Part shown: one piece after another, positions 9,131 through 18,133 of the stretch | How positions within the stretch are numbered: the stretch's first letter is position 1 | Layout: the number at the start of each line of letters is the position of its first letter | Assembly: GCF_027594545.1 (NCBI RefSeq) | Contig: NZ_CP115160.1 | Span: 3,523,501-3,587,500, forward strand | Length of the DNA stretch: 64,000 nucleotides | Direction: 5' to 3' | DNA from: Algoriphagus sp. TR-M9 | GTDB taxonomy: Bacteria > Bacteroidota > Bacteroidia > Cytophagales > Cyclobacteriaceae | Made by a program: the position numbers and the translations under genes | The notes under the pieces: model-generated | Told to the model about the DNA's origin: nothing | The model's database searches: none | The model's input: only the letters and a program-made list of their open reading frames with translations

Positions 9131-9841
9131 ATGAACAGAAGAGAAAACCTAAAACTACTCTTTACTGGCTCCTTGGGAGCGGGTATGTTAATGACCGGAT
9201 GCGAACCTGAGCAGACCAGCCTCGCTCACGAGCCCATCATAGGCGGAGGAGGAACTCCAGGTAACAGAACTGAAGCTGAAAAAATCCGTGATGCAGAACT
9301 GCTGGCAGAAAACTTCTTCACAGATGAAGAAAGAAAAAAGGTAGACACCTTAGCGGATATCATCTGCCCGGCAGACGAGGAATCTCCGGCTGCCACAGCA
9401 CTGAAGGTGACGGACTTCATAGACTTTATGATGAACGACCAGCCGGGAAATCAAACCCGGATGAGAGGCGGGCTGATGTGGCTGGACTTTGAAGCCAATG
9501 AGAAATTCGGGAAACCTTTCAATGAACTGTCACAGGATCAGGTCATAGCGATCGTAGACCTAGTGGCCTGGCCGGACAAAGCCACACCTGAGTATGAGGG
9601 AGCCGTACGCTGGTTCAATATGTTACGAAACCTGGTTTGCTCCGGATACTTTTCTACGCAGGCAGGCTGGGACTACATCGGGTACCTAGGGAATAGACCT
9701 AATGCATGGGATGGAGTACCTCAAAATGTAATGGACAAGCATGGTTTCAAGCTGGAAGAAAAATATATCCCAATTTATCTCAAACCAGAAGATAGGGGCA
9801 CCATAGCCCAGTGGGATGATGAAGGAAACCTCATCGGTTAA
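9131..9841 (+). CDS. Gluconate 2-dehydrogenase subunit 3 family protein (Tat lipoprotein)
   Basis: A 236-residue small subunit. The N-terminus NRRENLKLLFTGSLGAG is a twin-arginine signal, and LMTGC at residues 20-24 is a lipobox, so the protein is probably exported folded and then lipid-anchored. The body (FFTDEERKKVDTLADIICP, then VTDFIDFMM) fits the gluconate dehydrogenase subunit 3 family, which escorts GMC subunits through Tat and stabilises them. The catalytic subunit lacks its own signal and would hitch-hike on this one. A strong terminator follows at 9849-9879. Confidence 0.9.
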   Translation: MNRRENLKLLFTGSLGAGMLMTGCEPEQTSLAHEPIIGGGGTPGNRTEAEKIRDAELLAENFFTDEERKKVDTLADIICPADEESPAATALKVTDFIDFMMNDQPGNQTRMRGGLMWLDFEANEKFGKPFNELSQDQVIAIVDLVAWPDKATPEYEGAVRWFNMLRNLVCSGYFSTQAGWDYIGYLGNRPNAWDGVPQNVMDKHGFKLEEKYIPIYLKPEDRGTIAQWDDEGNLIG

Positions 9842-9848
9842 ATAAATT

Positions 9849-9879
9849 AAAAACCCGGTCAATCTGTCCGGGTTTTTTT
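9849..9879 (+). terminator. Rho-independent terminator
   Basis: AAAACCCGG and CCGGGTTTTTTT arms surround a 9-base loop, just after the dehydrogenase pair. It ends that operon. Confidence 0.9.
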
Positions 9880-10026
9880 GTGCCTGTTTTTATATTCCAC
9901 TATCTTATTAAGCTTTAGCTCCTAGCCTACTCTTATGAAATCAAGCATGACCCGAAGCGACACACAGAGAGATGATTATAATTCATGCGAAGATTCCATG
10001 TGACCTTAAAAAAAAATTATAAACAC

Positions 10027-11220
10027 ATGAAAGAACACTTCTCTAAACTACTCACCATAGCTTTACTTCTAGTTAGCTGGGCTTGTTCAGAAAACAAGGA
10101 ACAAGTCTCTGAAGCTGCCAAAACTTACGAATGGGTAATTGCTGATTCCCTGGATTTGGACTTTCTGGGCAATCCCATGCTAACCGATGTCAGCCCAGAT
10201 GGCAGCAAACTGGTGTTTTTTGACCAGCCGAGTTCCAAAATTCTGATCACAGATTCAGAAGGAAATCTAAACCATAGCTTTTCTAAGGTAGAAGACACAC
10301 CGGATGCTTATGGATTTATGTTAGAAAGACCTGGTTTTTTCAGAGGTGAGCAAGTTGCCGTTTTCGGCATGAACGGCCTGTTTATTTACGATTTAGAGGG
10401 AGAGATGCAACAGAAAATCCCTCACCCGGAATCATTGGGAGGTGCAGGATCCATGACTTTCATTGGCAAATCCGTAGAAACTGCCACCCTTGATGGCAAA
10501 GAATACCTCATCCCTATCTCTGTGCGCCCACGCAATTCATTTCCAGGGGAGCAGGAGTTCTATGATACCTACAGGGCCATAGAACTGGTAGATCCGGATG
10601 CAGAAACCATGACTGAGCTGATCCCTTTTGAGGAAGGGAGTCACTTCCTAAATGGCAAAGGTTACATACAAAGTGACTACGCTCCCGCATATGAGGCAAA
10701 GGATGGCAAACTTTACATTGTGCATGGTGGAGACCCAAAACTTTACGTTTATCAACTCCGCCCTGAACTAGCAGCGCTAGACACGGTGATCCAGCTGGAT
10801 ATTCCGGGGTTTATTCTTCCGGAAGGAAAAGACAGAGCGGAATTTCAGGAAGGTCATATAGAAATCCGGGGTGGTACTGCTGCCTTCAGGAACATCCATA
10901 TTTTAGATGATCTGATTCTTCTGAATTATTATGCGGGTATAGAGCCGGCAAAGTCCCAGGAAGCAGAAGCACTATGGACCAGTGGAAATGAGGAAGAAGC
11001 CCGCGCCATGTACCAAAAAATAGAGTCTGAGGTCCCTAAGGGCACCTTGATTTATCAATTATCCGATCTAAGCTACTTAGGTCATGTCACTCAGCCTGAC
11101 CTAACCGGTGGCAGGACCTATGCCAGCGGTGGAGGTTTTGCATGGTTTCAAAAAACCCCCGATCCAGATGTAGAAGAGGATTTTTTGAGAGTATATAAAA
11201 TGAAACTGGTGGAGAGATGA
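10027..11220 (+). CDS. DUF4221-like beta-propeller lipoprotein, copy 1
   Basis: A 397-residue secreted lipoprotein (start ATG at 10027; the frame extends 14 codons further upstream, but MKEHFSKLL begins the signal peptide). The lipobox ends at Cys20 (SWACSEN). After it comes a block shared with the next three genes: a DSLDLDFLGNPMLTDVSPDG motif, repeated beta-strand-rich segments as in a six-bladed propeller, and the ending LRVYKMKLVER. It is the first and most divergent of four tandem paralogues; its stop overlaps the next ATG by 4 bases. The family resembles DUF4221 or 6-bladed beta-propeller proteins of Bacteroidota; the ligand is unknown. Confidence 0.8.
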   Translation: MKEHFSKLLTIALLLVSWACSENKEQVSEAAKTYEWVIADSLDLDFLGNPMLTDVSPDGSKLVFFDQPSSKILITDSEGNLNHSFSKVEDTPDAYGFMLERPGFFRGEQVAVFGMNGLFIYDLEGEMQQKIPHPESLGGAGSMTFIGKSVETATLDGKEYLIPISVRPRNSFPGEQEFYDTYRAIELVDPDAETMTELIPFEEGSHFLNGKGYIQSDYAPAYEAKDGKLYIVHGGDPKLYVYQLRPELAALDTVIQLDIPGFILPEGKDRAEFQEGHIEIRGGTAAFRNIHILDDLILLNYYAGIEPAKSQEAEALWTSGNEEEARAMYQKIESEVPKGTLIYQLSDLSYLGHVTQPDLTGGRTYASGGGFAWFQKTPDPDVEEDFLRVYKMKLVER

Positions 11221-12353
11221 GATATGGATTCATAGCAATTGTAATTCTTTCCACCCTAGGATCCTGTACTTCCTCAGACAATTCTGAAACTTCCGCAGCA
11301 AGGAATTCCAACGAATGGGAATTGCAGATTATGGACTCCATACGGGTGGATTATTTGGGAAGTGTAGATGGAGGCGAATTTAGAAATGGGAAAGGAGTGA
11401 TTTTTGATTTTAAAAAAAATAGCCTGGTAGAATTTAGTGAAAACGGAAAAATTCTACATCAGCAATCCTACCCCAGTGAAGGTCCCGGAGCAGTAATTTA
11501 TCCCACCACCCTGCGCTATGACGAATTTGGAAAACTATATGGGATGAGTTTCTTAAGCTGGCTTTATGAATTCAATCCTGATTTAACACTTAAAAGACAA
11601 GTCGATATGCCTTTCTTGTCTATTTCGAATGATGGAATGTCTTTCGGTAGAAACTTTGAACCCTGGAATGACCACCTCATCGCATGGTATCCGGGAAGGG
11701 ACGGAGCAGATCAATATGACCCATTTTTTTTCAGAGATCATTTTCTATTAGAAAAACTAAACCTCACAACAGGTGTCGCAGAGCCGATTATAAAACTACC
11801 TACCACTTCCCGATATACCACTGATAAATATTATGAAAGAGCACATTTACGGTTCGGTATAGTGGGCGACCATCTATATCTAGTATTAAACAATGAACCA
11901 TTAATACATAGCTATGATATGGCAGATGGTTTCAGATACGTGAGAACTTTTACTTTTTCTCCATCAGTATTCCTCGATAATGGAGAACATACCAAGGCTT
12001 ACGAGTACATTTCTGGAAGTCGAATGTTAGATGGACGAATTTCAGGATTTTATCCTCGCCACGATGCCATTTTTGTTACTTACACAGAAGGGATAAGTGA
12101 AGATATTTTTACTCAGAATGAATTAAAACTCCCTAAAAACTTTCCCAAATATGGTGAATTCCAAAGGCATATTTTGAAGTTCATGAATACTGATTCCGTC
12201 TGGTCCAATGAAATAACCATACCGAATAAAATTGACCAAATCCTCAATATTGAATCTCTCGCCCAGCCTTTCTACGCCCTGCGTAATGACGAATGGCTAG
12301 GCGAAGAACAAGATTATCTCACTTTTTACAAACTTAAACTGGTACAGAAATGA
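11217..12353 (+). CDS. DUF4221-like beta-propeller lipoprotein, copy 2
   Basis: A 378-residue lipoprotein with its lipobox ending at Cys17 (STLGSC). It opens with the array signature (WELQIMDSIRVDYLG) and ends in ALRNDEWLGEEQDYLTFYKL followed by KLVQK. These ends are almost identical to copy 3, so copies 2 and 3 probably arose by recent duplication. A conserved HLIAWYPGRDGADQYDP block in the first half is shared with copy 3 (IIFHFPGRDEVSPY). It starts within the stop of copy 1 and overlaps copy 3 by 4 bases (ATGA). The predicted location is the outer membrane or cell surface. Function is unknown. Confidence 0.82.
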   Translation: MRYGFIAIVILSTLGSCTSSDNSETSAARNSNEWELQIMDSIRVDYLGSVDGGEFRNGKGVIFDFKKNSLVEFSENGKILHQQSYPSEGPGAVIYPTTLRYDEFGKLYGMSFLSWLYEFNPDLTLKRQVDMPFLSISNDGMSFGRNFEPWNDHLIAWYPGRDGADQYDPFFFRDHFLLEKLNLTTGVAEPIIKLPTTSRYTTDKYYERAHLRFGIVGDHLYLVLNNEPLIHSYDMADGFRYVRTFTFSPSVFLDNGEHTKAYEYISGSRMLDGRISGFYPRHDAIFVTYTEGISEDIFTQNELKLPKNFPKYGEFQRHILKFMNTDSVWSNEITIPNKIDQILNIESLAQPFYALRNDEWLGEEQDYLTFYKLKLVQK

Positions 12354-13489
12354 AAAAACAATGCTTCATATTTTCCTTACTCATTTTGGGAATTATTGCC
12401 TGCTCCGCCCCACAAAACAAATCGGAAATACAATCGGAAAGCTCCCATGAATGGGAATTGCAGATTCTGGATTCTATCCAAGTGGATTATTTAGGAGATA
12501 TATCCACCGGGGATTTCAGAGGGGGGATAGGTTTGCTCTATGACTACACGGCCAATACTCTGGTCAAAATTGATTACGAAGGACAAGTGCTGGCCACCCA
12601 CACCTATCCTAAAGACGGCCCTAATTCAATCTCCTATGTTTCCACTGTCAAATTGCACCCAGGTGGGAACCCCTACATCGGCCACTATAGAGGCCCATAT
12701 TTAGAATTAAATGAAGACCTTTCTGTCAAAAGAAACATAGAACTACCCTTTCCTTCCCAATCATTTGGAGGTTTGATGGATGAGAAATCATTTGAGTTTT
12801 GGCAGGAAAACATCATCTTTCACTTTCCAGGTAGAGATGAGGTCAGTCCCTACACAGAAACTTATCTAAGTGAGAATTTTTTGCTCGAAAAGTTAAATCC
12901 AACGACTGGTGAAAGCAGCCCGTTAATCCGTACCCCAAGCACTTCAAAATTCAGTTCAGGACTGCTTTACGAAAGACCAGCAATCTCATTTACACTGTCT
13001 GGTGATGACCTACTGCTGTATTTCAACAATGAGCCCAAAATCCACAGATTCAACCTACTAGATTCTGGGAAGCACACGGAGACTTTAGATATTAACCCGA
13101 CTAAATTTATCGAAGCACCAGAACTTAAAGATAAAACAGAAAACTATGGCTATGAAAAATTGGTCGAGGGCAATATTTTCGGGGTATTTGCAGATCAAAA
13201 ATATGTGGTAGTGCATTATTCGGAAGGAATATCGGAAGAAGTCTTCACCGCAAACCAATTCAATTTCCCCGAGGATTTCCCAAAACTGATAGCGCTGAAC
13301 CAATCTAATTTCAAGGTTTATGACGAAGAAAAAGGCTGGTCAAACGAAATCCTGATTCCTAAAAAAGTTGATAAAATCTTTGCCATGGAAGATCCTACCC
13401 AAGCGTTTTTTGCCCTGCGAAATGACGAATATCTTGGTGAAGAACAGGATTACTTGACTTTTTATAAACTGAAACTCGTACAGAAATGA
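12350..13489 (+). CDS. DUF4221-like beta-propeller lipoprotein, copy 3
   Basis: A 379-residue lipoprotein with its lipobox ending at Cys18 (IIACSAP). The mature N-terminus WELQILDSIQVDYLGD and the C-terminus LRNDEYLGEEQDYLTFYKL are shared with copy 2. Central landmarks are NPTTGESSPLIRTPSTSKFS and a YNNEPKIH-type strand (LLLYFNNEPKIHRF). Four-base ATGA overlaps on both sides mean the four genes are translated as a coupled block, which suggests roughly equal amounts of each protein. No catalytic motif is visible. Confidence 0.82.
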   Translation: MKKQCFIFSLLILGIIACSAPQNKSEIQSESSHEWELQILDSIQVDYLGDISTGDFRGGIGLLYDYTANTLVKIDYEGQVLATHTYPKDGPNSISYVSTVKLHPGGNPYIGHYRGPYLELNEDLSVKRNIELPFPSQSFGGLMDEKSFEFWQENIIFHFPGRDEVSPYTETYLSENFLLEKLNPTTGESSPLIRTPSTSKFSSGLLYERPAISFTLSGDDLLLYFNNEPKIHRFNLLDSGKHTETLDINPTKFIEAPELKDKTENYGYEKLVEGNIFGVFADQKYVVVHYSEGISEEVFTANQFNFPEDFPKLIALNQSNFKVYDEEKGWSNEILIPKKVDKIFAMEDPTQAFFALRNDEYLGEEQDYLTFYKLKLVQK

Positions 13490-14664
13490 AAACACAAACC
13501 AAGCTTTTTCTCATACCTACACTAGCACTAAGCATAGCCGCCTGCTCCGGAGAAAAAGAGGAAACAAGCCCCTCTACACCGCTCGCAGAGCAATCCCTAG
13601 AATTTGAGATTTATGATTCCCTAGTGGTGGATCACCTAGGCAATCTGGCATTAATGGACATCAGCCCAGATGGACAATCTTATCTACTCAGAGATCAAAA
13701 TACCGATACCTTACTTCTGGCAAATGCCGCAGGTGAGATACTTCATCAATACAAACTAAGCGGCGAAGGCCCTAACCAGTATAAAGAAAATCTATATGGA
13801 AAAAGTAAGTTTTTGAATAACGAGGAGTTCCTGACTCCTACTACAGGCGGAGTTTATAGATACAATAGTCAAGGCATTTTACAAAAAAAATATGAACCCG
13901 GGTTTTCTCCTAGAGCTCAAATTATCATCACTGGAGCAGACAATTTAATAATCCATGACGATGAAATATACCTCAACCTTCCCGGAAGAGGTTCAGACGA
14001 GTTCGGACCTCATGGCATAGCCTATCAAGAAAAATCAAACCACATAGAAGTACTCAATCTGGAGTCAGAGGAATTTAGCCCAGAGATTAAATTCCCTTCC
14101 ACATCCAAATTCAGTAGTACAGAGAAAGCTTACAAATTCTACTCAACCTATCCTACTTTCTCCATTGCAGATGACAGTTTGTACATCACTTACAGACATG
14201 AACCGAAAATTTTCGCCTATCCACTTGCCGATTTATCCACTTTGGGCTCCACTAAATTCATACCCATAAAAAACTTCGTAGAAAATGAACCGAAAAGTGA
14301 CCAGGTAGACGACAACATCAATATCAGCGAACTTTATGCTGGAACTATCAACAAGATAATTGCCATGGAAAATCAGCATTTTATAATAGACTATCTCTCA
14401 GGATTGACAGGGGCAGAATATGATGAAGCCGTGGACAAAGCCGGTGGAGACATGGACAAACAATGGGATGAACTGGGTAAAGTAAACCAAGGAGGCCTGG
14501 TGATTTTTGATGGTACTGCGCTGAGTAACCCCATCACTAAACCTGCACTTCTAGGACAACTGGATAAATATGTCTCCAAGGAGGAAATCTGGTTTTCACT
14601 GAACTTCTCCGCAGCAGAAAACGACTATTCGGTCATTTATAAAACCCGACTCGTTCAGAAATGA
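13486..14664 (+). CDS. DUF4221-like beta-propeller lipoprotein, copy 4
   Basis: A 392-residue lipoprotein with its lipobox ending at Cys20 (SIAACSGE). It carries the signature DSLVVDHLGNLALMDISPDG, closer to copy 1 than to copies 2 and 3, a HEPKIFAYPL strand, and the ending YSVIYKTRLVQK. It differs from its siblings by an acidic insertion (AVDKAGGDMDKQWDELGKV) before the last blades. It is the last gene of the array and is followed by a strong hairpin at 14676-14709 shared with the convergent PorT-like gene. Confidence 0.82.
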   Translation: MKTQTKLFLIPTLALSIAACSGEKEETSPSTPLAEQSLEFEIYDSLVVDHLGNLALMDISPDGQSYLLRDQNTDTLLLANAAGEILHQYKLSGEGPNQYKENLYGKSKFLNNEEFLTPTTGGVYRYNSQGILQKKYEPGFSPRAQIIITGADNLIIHDDEIYLNLPGRGSDEFGPHGIAYQEKSNHIEVLNLESEEFSPEIKFPSTSKFSSTEKAYKFYSTYPTFSIADDSLYITYRHEPKIFAYPLADLSTLGSTKFIPIKNFVENEPKSDQVDDNINISELYAGTINKIIAMENQHFIIDYLSGLTGAEYDEAVDKAGGDMDKQWDELGKVNQGGLVIFDGTALSNPITKPALLGQLDKYVSKEEIWFSLNFSAAENDYSVIYKTRLVQK

Positions 14665-14675
14665 TTAGGCAAAAC

Positions 14676-14709
14676 AAAGCCCGATTGAAATAACTCAATC
14701 GGGCTTTAT
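14676..14709. terminator. Bidirectional terminator
   Basis: AAAGCCCGATTGA and TCAATCGGGCTTT form a 13-bp perfect stem with a short loop, followed by T-rich (plus) and, in the other direction, TTTGTTTTG-like sequence. It lies between two convergent genes and can serve both. Confidence 0.88.
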
Positions 14710-14725
14710 TTGGACAGCATGGGCT

Positions 14726-15316
14726 TTAGAATAGTTTAAATCCTACCGATAAAATCCACTGGTTGATCCGCTGGTCCGTGCTGAAATTACCTACACTACT
14801 ACTGATCTTGTTGAGTGAGCTTTCGTACTTGGCATCGATGATCAGATTGCCTATATCCAATCCCAGCCCAGCCTGATAACCAATAGTAGCATCTTCAAAA
14901 TCCACATTCTGAACGGTCTGTCCTGCATCCTTCAGTTCTGAGTTGACATTAATGCTAGCTATGGGTCCAGCCTGTATCCTCAGCAGTTTGAACATTTTCA
15001 AACCCACCATTACCGGAATATCCACCCTATTGAAATCCGCTTCATAATCCCGGATCGGCTGATCCTCCGGGTCAAAACTAAACTGACCTTGTGTCTGGGT
15101 GTACAATACCTCTGGCTGCAGGTAAAGCGGCCCTAGTCCTACCCGGGCAAACAAGCCCACATGGTACCCAAATTTGGAATCTCCGTTTTTAAAATCATCG
15201 CTTTTCAGATCCAACTTGGTCTGGCTGAGTCCTACTTTTGGCCCGATAGAAAATCCCTGAGAATAGGCCGACAGGGTCATACTGAGGAGGAAAACTGAGA
15301 GAAGTAGCTTTTTCAT
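14726..15316 (-). CDS. PorT-family outer-membrane beta-barrel protein
   Basis: A 196-residue protein. It has a cleavable signal (KKLLLSVFLLSMTLSAYSQG), followed by FSIGPKVGLSQTKL and alternating amphipathic strands such as GYHVGLFARVGLGPLYLQPE, VMVGLKMFKLLRIQAGP and a terminal INQWILSVGFKLF. This fits the small eight-stranded barrels annotated PorT or outer-membrane beta-barrel in this phylum. The family has no general assigned function beyond a proposed role of true PorT in secretion. It is monocistronic and convergent with the lipoprotein array. Confidence 0.85.
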   Translation of the reverse strand: MKKLLLSVFLLSMTLSAYSQGFSIGPKVGLSQTKLDLKSDDFKNGDSKFGYHVGLFARVGLGPLYLQPEVLYTQTQGQFSFDPEDQPIRDYEADFNRVDIPVMVGLKMFKLLRIQAGPIASINVNSELKDAGQTVQNVDFEDATIGYQAGLGLDIGNLIIDAKYESSLNKISSSVGNFSTDQRINQWILSVGFKLF

Positions 15317-15768
15317 GGCATCTAGTTATTGGTTTAGTATAAAGTGTAACGCTAGCAATTAAGAAAAATTAGCAATTCCCTTGCCAACTGAAGAAATTTA
15401 AAAATAGGCTAGGGTTTGATGTTAAAAGTTATCAGCGTGTAGTCGCAGAAATTCAGTTGCAGTGATCAGTGGGAAACTGTCGGCTTACGCTGCGTAGGGC
15501 AGAGGGAAATACGCATAGAAAATCAGCTTGGACTATGGCTCCGCTCAGTGAGACAAGTCTCCTCAGCACCCAAGCCAAATGCCTATACCTTTCAATCCAC
15601 TTTCCGGACAAAAAAGGAAAACAAAGTACACTAATTCAAAACGTGAAACCCGCGTGAAACTGCCGCCTTTTCTGGGCACGTAAGCGGGAAATACTAAAGC
15701 ACTAAACAAAAAAAGGAAGCCCGAAGACTTCCTTTAGTATAACTATTATGTTTTTAATGAGGCTTTAT
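15317..15768. other. Intergenic region with REP-like remnant
   Basis: About 450 bases without a credible gene. A 62-codon open frame at 15469-15657 has no family features. The region holds the leader of the PorT-like gene, a CTTGG...CCAAG palindromic stretch containing GGCTCCGCTCAGTGAG (about 15529-15577) that resembles degenerate REP-type intergenic repeats, and the symporter terminator at 15712-15737. Confidence 0.5.
15712..15737 (-). terminator. Rho-independent terminator of the symporter gene
   Basis: Read on the minus strand, GGAAG and CTTCC arms enclose a short loop and are followed by a run of seven T residues, about 30 bases after the symporter stop codon. Confidence 0.8.
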
Positions 15769-17154
15769 TTATGCCGCTTGCTCAAAGCCCATTACACCAA
15801 GCATATTCAGGATCAAAAGTATGATCACAATCGGGCAAACATATTTGATAAAGAACATCCAACCCGCACGGAAAGGGCCTTTGAATGCCGGTGCACCCGA
15901 GGCTAGTTCGTCTGCATAATCCGAAAGCTTAGAAGCCCATCCAGTGTACAAAGCCAGCATCAAACAGATCACGATCACCGCAAAAGTACCGAATATGAAG
16001 TCCATGATTCCAAAGAACCCTTCTAGTCTATTGCCAAAGAAATTGATATGGAGATTAGCAAAGAAAGTACCTGGGATCTGCGAAAGAGCAGAAGGCACTG
16101 ACAGCGCCATAGCAGCTAGACCTACTGTCCAAGTTGCACGCTTTCTGCCCCACTTTTTATCATCTATCAGATAGGAAACCGGAACTTCAAGCATAGAAAT
16201 AGTGGAAGTAAGTGCGGCCACCATCAAGAGAATGAAAAACAATCCACCGATGATATTTCCACCTGGCATGGCATCAAAAACTTTTGGCAATACATCAAAC
16301 ACCAAAGCTGGACCGGCAGCCGGATCTTTGCCCGGAAGCAAAGCAAACAAGGCCGGGAAAATCATCAATCCACCTAAAAGTGCTACTGAGGTATCCATTC
16401 CAGCTATCCACCCACCAGACTGGATAATGTTGGACTTCTTAGGCAAATAAGATCCGAATGTAATCATCAAACCCCAACCTACAGACATGGAAAAGAACGC
16501 TTGACCTAAGGCCTGAAGCATTACTGCTCCATTGATTTTAGCAAAATCAGGCTTGAGGTAATACTCAATACCTGCGGAAGCTCCTTCCAAAGTCACCGAT
16601 CTACCTGCGATAAATATAATAATGATAAAGAGCACCGGCATCAAAAACTTAGATGCCTTCTCAATACCACCTGAAACCCCACCCAATACAATGAGAATGG
16701 TCATTAAGATAAACACAAAAGTCAATGGAATGACATACATAGGAGTCTTGACAAACTCCACAAAATCAATAGGAATATTAATGATTTCAGTAAAAATATA
16801 ACCTACAGTCCATCCTGCAATCACCGAGTAGTAACTAAATACAAAGAAACAAACCACCACACAAAGCACGCCTGCGGACTGCCAGAAGCCATTTCCTCCA
16901 GTTTCACGCACTGCCCCAATTGGGTTTTTACCGGACTTTCTACCGAGTGCTATTTCATTAAACAGCAATGGCAAAGCAATCAAAAGGACACAACATATAT
17001 ATACAAATACAAATGCTCCTCCACCATACTCACCGACCAAATAAGGGAATCTCCAGATGTTTCCCAAGCCTACTGCGGATCCTGCTGCGGCCATGATAAA
17101 ACCCAGACTAGAGCCCCATTGTCCTCTTTCCTCGGTATCGTTGCTAACTGCCAT
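15769..17154 (-). CDS. Sodium-dependent symporter (NSS/SNF family)
   Basis: A 461-residue neurotransmitter:sodium symporter homologue. The N-terminal QWGSSLGFIMAAAGSAVGLG and NIWRFPYLVGEYGGGAFVFVY contain the unwound TM1 residues that bind sodium and substrate in LeuT. About 11 hydrophobic segments follow, ending in IVIILLILNMLGVMGF. It would import an amino acid or similar amine with sodium; which one cannot be told. It lies 43 bases after the SDR gene on the same strand and is the last gene before a strong terminator. Confidence 0.92.
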   Translation of the reverse strand: MAVSNDTEERGQWGSSLGFIMAAAGSAVGLGNIWRFPYLVGEYGGGAFVFVYICCVLLIALPLLFNEIALGRKSGKNPIGAVRETGGNGFWQSAGVLCVVVCFFVFSYYSVIAGWTVGYIFTEIINIPIDFVEFVKTPMYVIPLTFVFILMTILIVLGGVSGGIEKASKFLMPVLFIIIIFIAGRSVTLEGASAGIEYYLKPDFAKINGAVMLQALGQAFFSMSVGWGLMITFGSYLPKKSNIIQSGGWIAGMDTSVALLGGLMIFPALFALLPGKDPAAGPALVFDVLPKVFDAMPGGNIIGGLFFILLMVAALTSTISMLEVPVSYLIDDKKWGRKRATWTVGLAAMALSVPSALSQIPGTFFANLHINFFGNRLEGFFGIMDFIFGTFAVIVICLMLALYTGWASKLSDYADELASGAPAFKGPFRAGWMFFIKYVCPIVIILLILNMLGVMGFEQAA

Positions 17155-17197
17155 AAATTATTTTAATGTTAAATTATAAGGGTGTATAAACTGCTTT

Positions 17198-18133
17198 TTA
17201 AGACCGGGCTAAGATAATTTGTTTTGCTAAAATACCAATTGCCGTTCGGAAAGTTTTCGGCTCAAAACCAAGCTGTTCCTGCGCTTTCTTGATAATAAAG
17301 CCCGTTTTCAGCGGGCGTTTTGCCGGCTGGGTAAAGGTAGTGGAATCTGCTCTTTTGATTAAATCCTTGTTAAGCCCAAAAAAGTCCGCCACTGTATTGG
17401 CCATCTCATAGGGTGTCAGAAAATCAGGCCCGGAGATATTGAAAACCCCTTCTGCCCCTTGCTCGGCTATTAGAATACAACCTGCCGCCAAATCCTCTGC
17501 CAGAGTGGGCGTTCTGTACTGATCATCCACCACCTGAATGGTTTTGCCAGCTTCCAAGGATGATTTAACCCATAGCACAATATTGCTCCTGCTTAAATCA
17601 TGCGCAATCCCAAATACCAATACAGTCCTGGCTATTGCCCATTTTGTTTTGGATCTCATCACCATTTTCTCACCCAGGAGTTTGCTCTCACCATAGTAAT
17701 TGACTGGGGCGGGAATACCGCTTTCGTCCAGAGGACCTTCTTCTCCCGAGAAAATAAAATCGGTGGAAACAAAGATAAAATGCGCTTGGCAAGCTTCTGC
17801 AGCCTTGACCAAGTATGCGGTAGCATTCACGTTGGCATCGTAGCAGGCTTCCTGGTTCAGCTCACACTCATCCACATGAGTCATCGCAGCCCCATGAATA
17901 ATGATATCAGGAGCAGCATGAGCTATCACCTTTTGGACCTCAGCTTCATCCGAGATATCCAACGAGATGTATTCGAAGCCTTCACCGGGTAGGCGACAGG
18001 CTCCTCTCCCACTGGCCACAATATAAAATTGATCATTTCCCAGCAGTTGATTTACCAGTTTCTGACCGAGCAAACCATTTGCCCCAGTGATAAAAACGGT
18101 CTTTTTACTGTCCCTCTGGATAGCTGTAGCCAT
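17198..18133 (-). CDS. SDR family NAD(P)-dependent oxidoreductase (RmlD-like)
   Basis: A 311-residue extended short-chain dehydrogenase. The nucleotide-binding GxxGxxG is in TGANGLLGQ (residues 17-23). The AMTHVDECE block and the catalytic YxxxK (YGESK, near 146-150) match the dTDP-4-dehydrorhamnose reductase/RmlD group. It likely reduces or epimerises a nucleotide sugar; no other rhamnose-pathway genes are nearby, so a specific name is not justified. Its 5' end overlaps the cyclophilin gene by 29 bases, and no later start is plausible because the fold begins at residue 11. Confidence 0.87.
   Translation of the reverse strand: MATAIQRDSKKTVFITGANGLLGQKLVNQLLGNDQFYIVASGRGACRLPGEGFEYISLDISDEAEVQKVIAHAAPDIIIHGAAMTHVDECELNQEACYDANVNATAYLVKAAEACQAHFIFVSTDFIFSGEEGPLDESGIPAPVNYYGESKLLGEKMVMRSKTKWAIARTVLVFGIAHDLSRSNIVLWVKSSLEAGKTIQVVDDQYRTPTLAEDLAAGCILIAEQGAEGVFNISGPDFLTPYEMANTVADFFGLNKDLIKRADSTTFTQPAKRPLKTGFIIKKAQEQLGFEPKTFRTAIGILAKQIILARS

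Noticed and set aside
15469..15657. 62-codon open frame in the intergenic gap
   Set aside because: Low-complexity translation, no ribosome-binding or promoter signal, and it overlaps a REP-like palindromic stretch.
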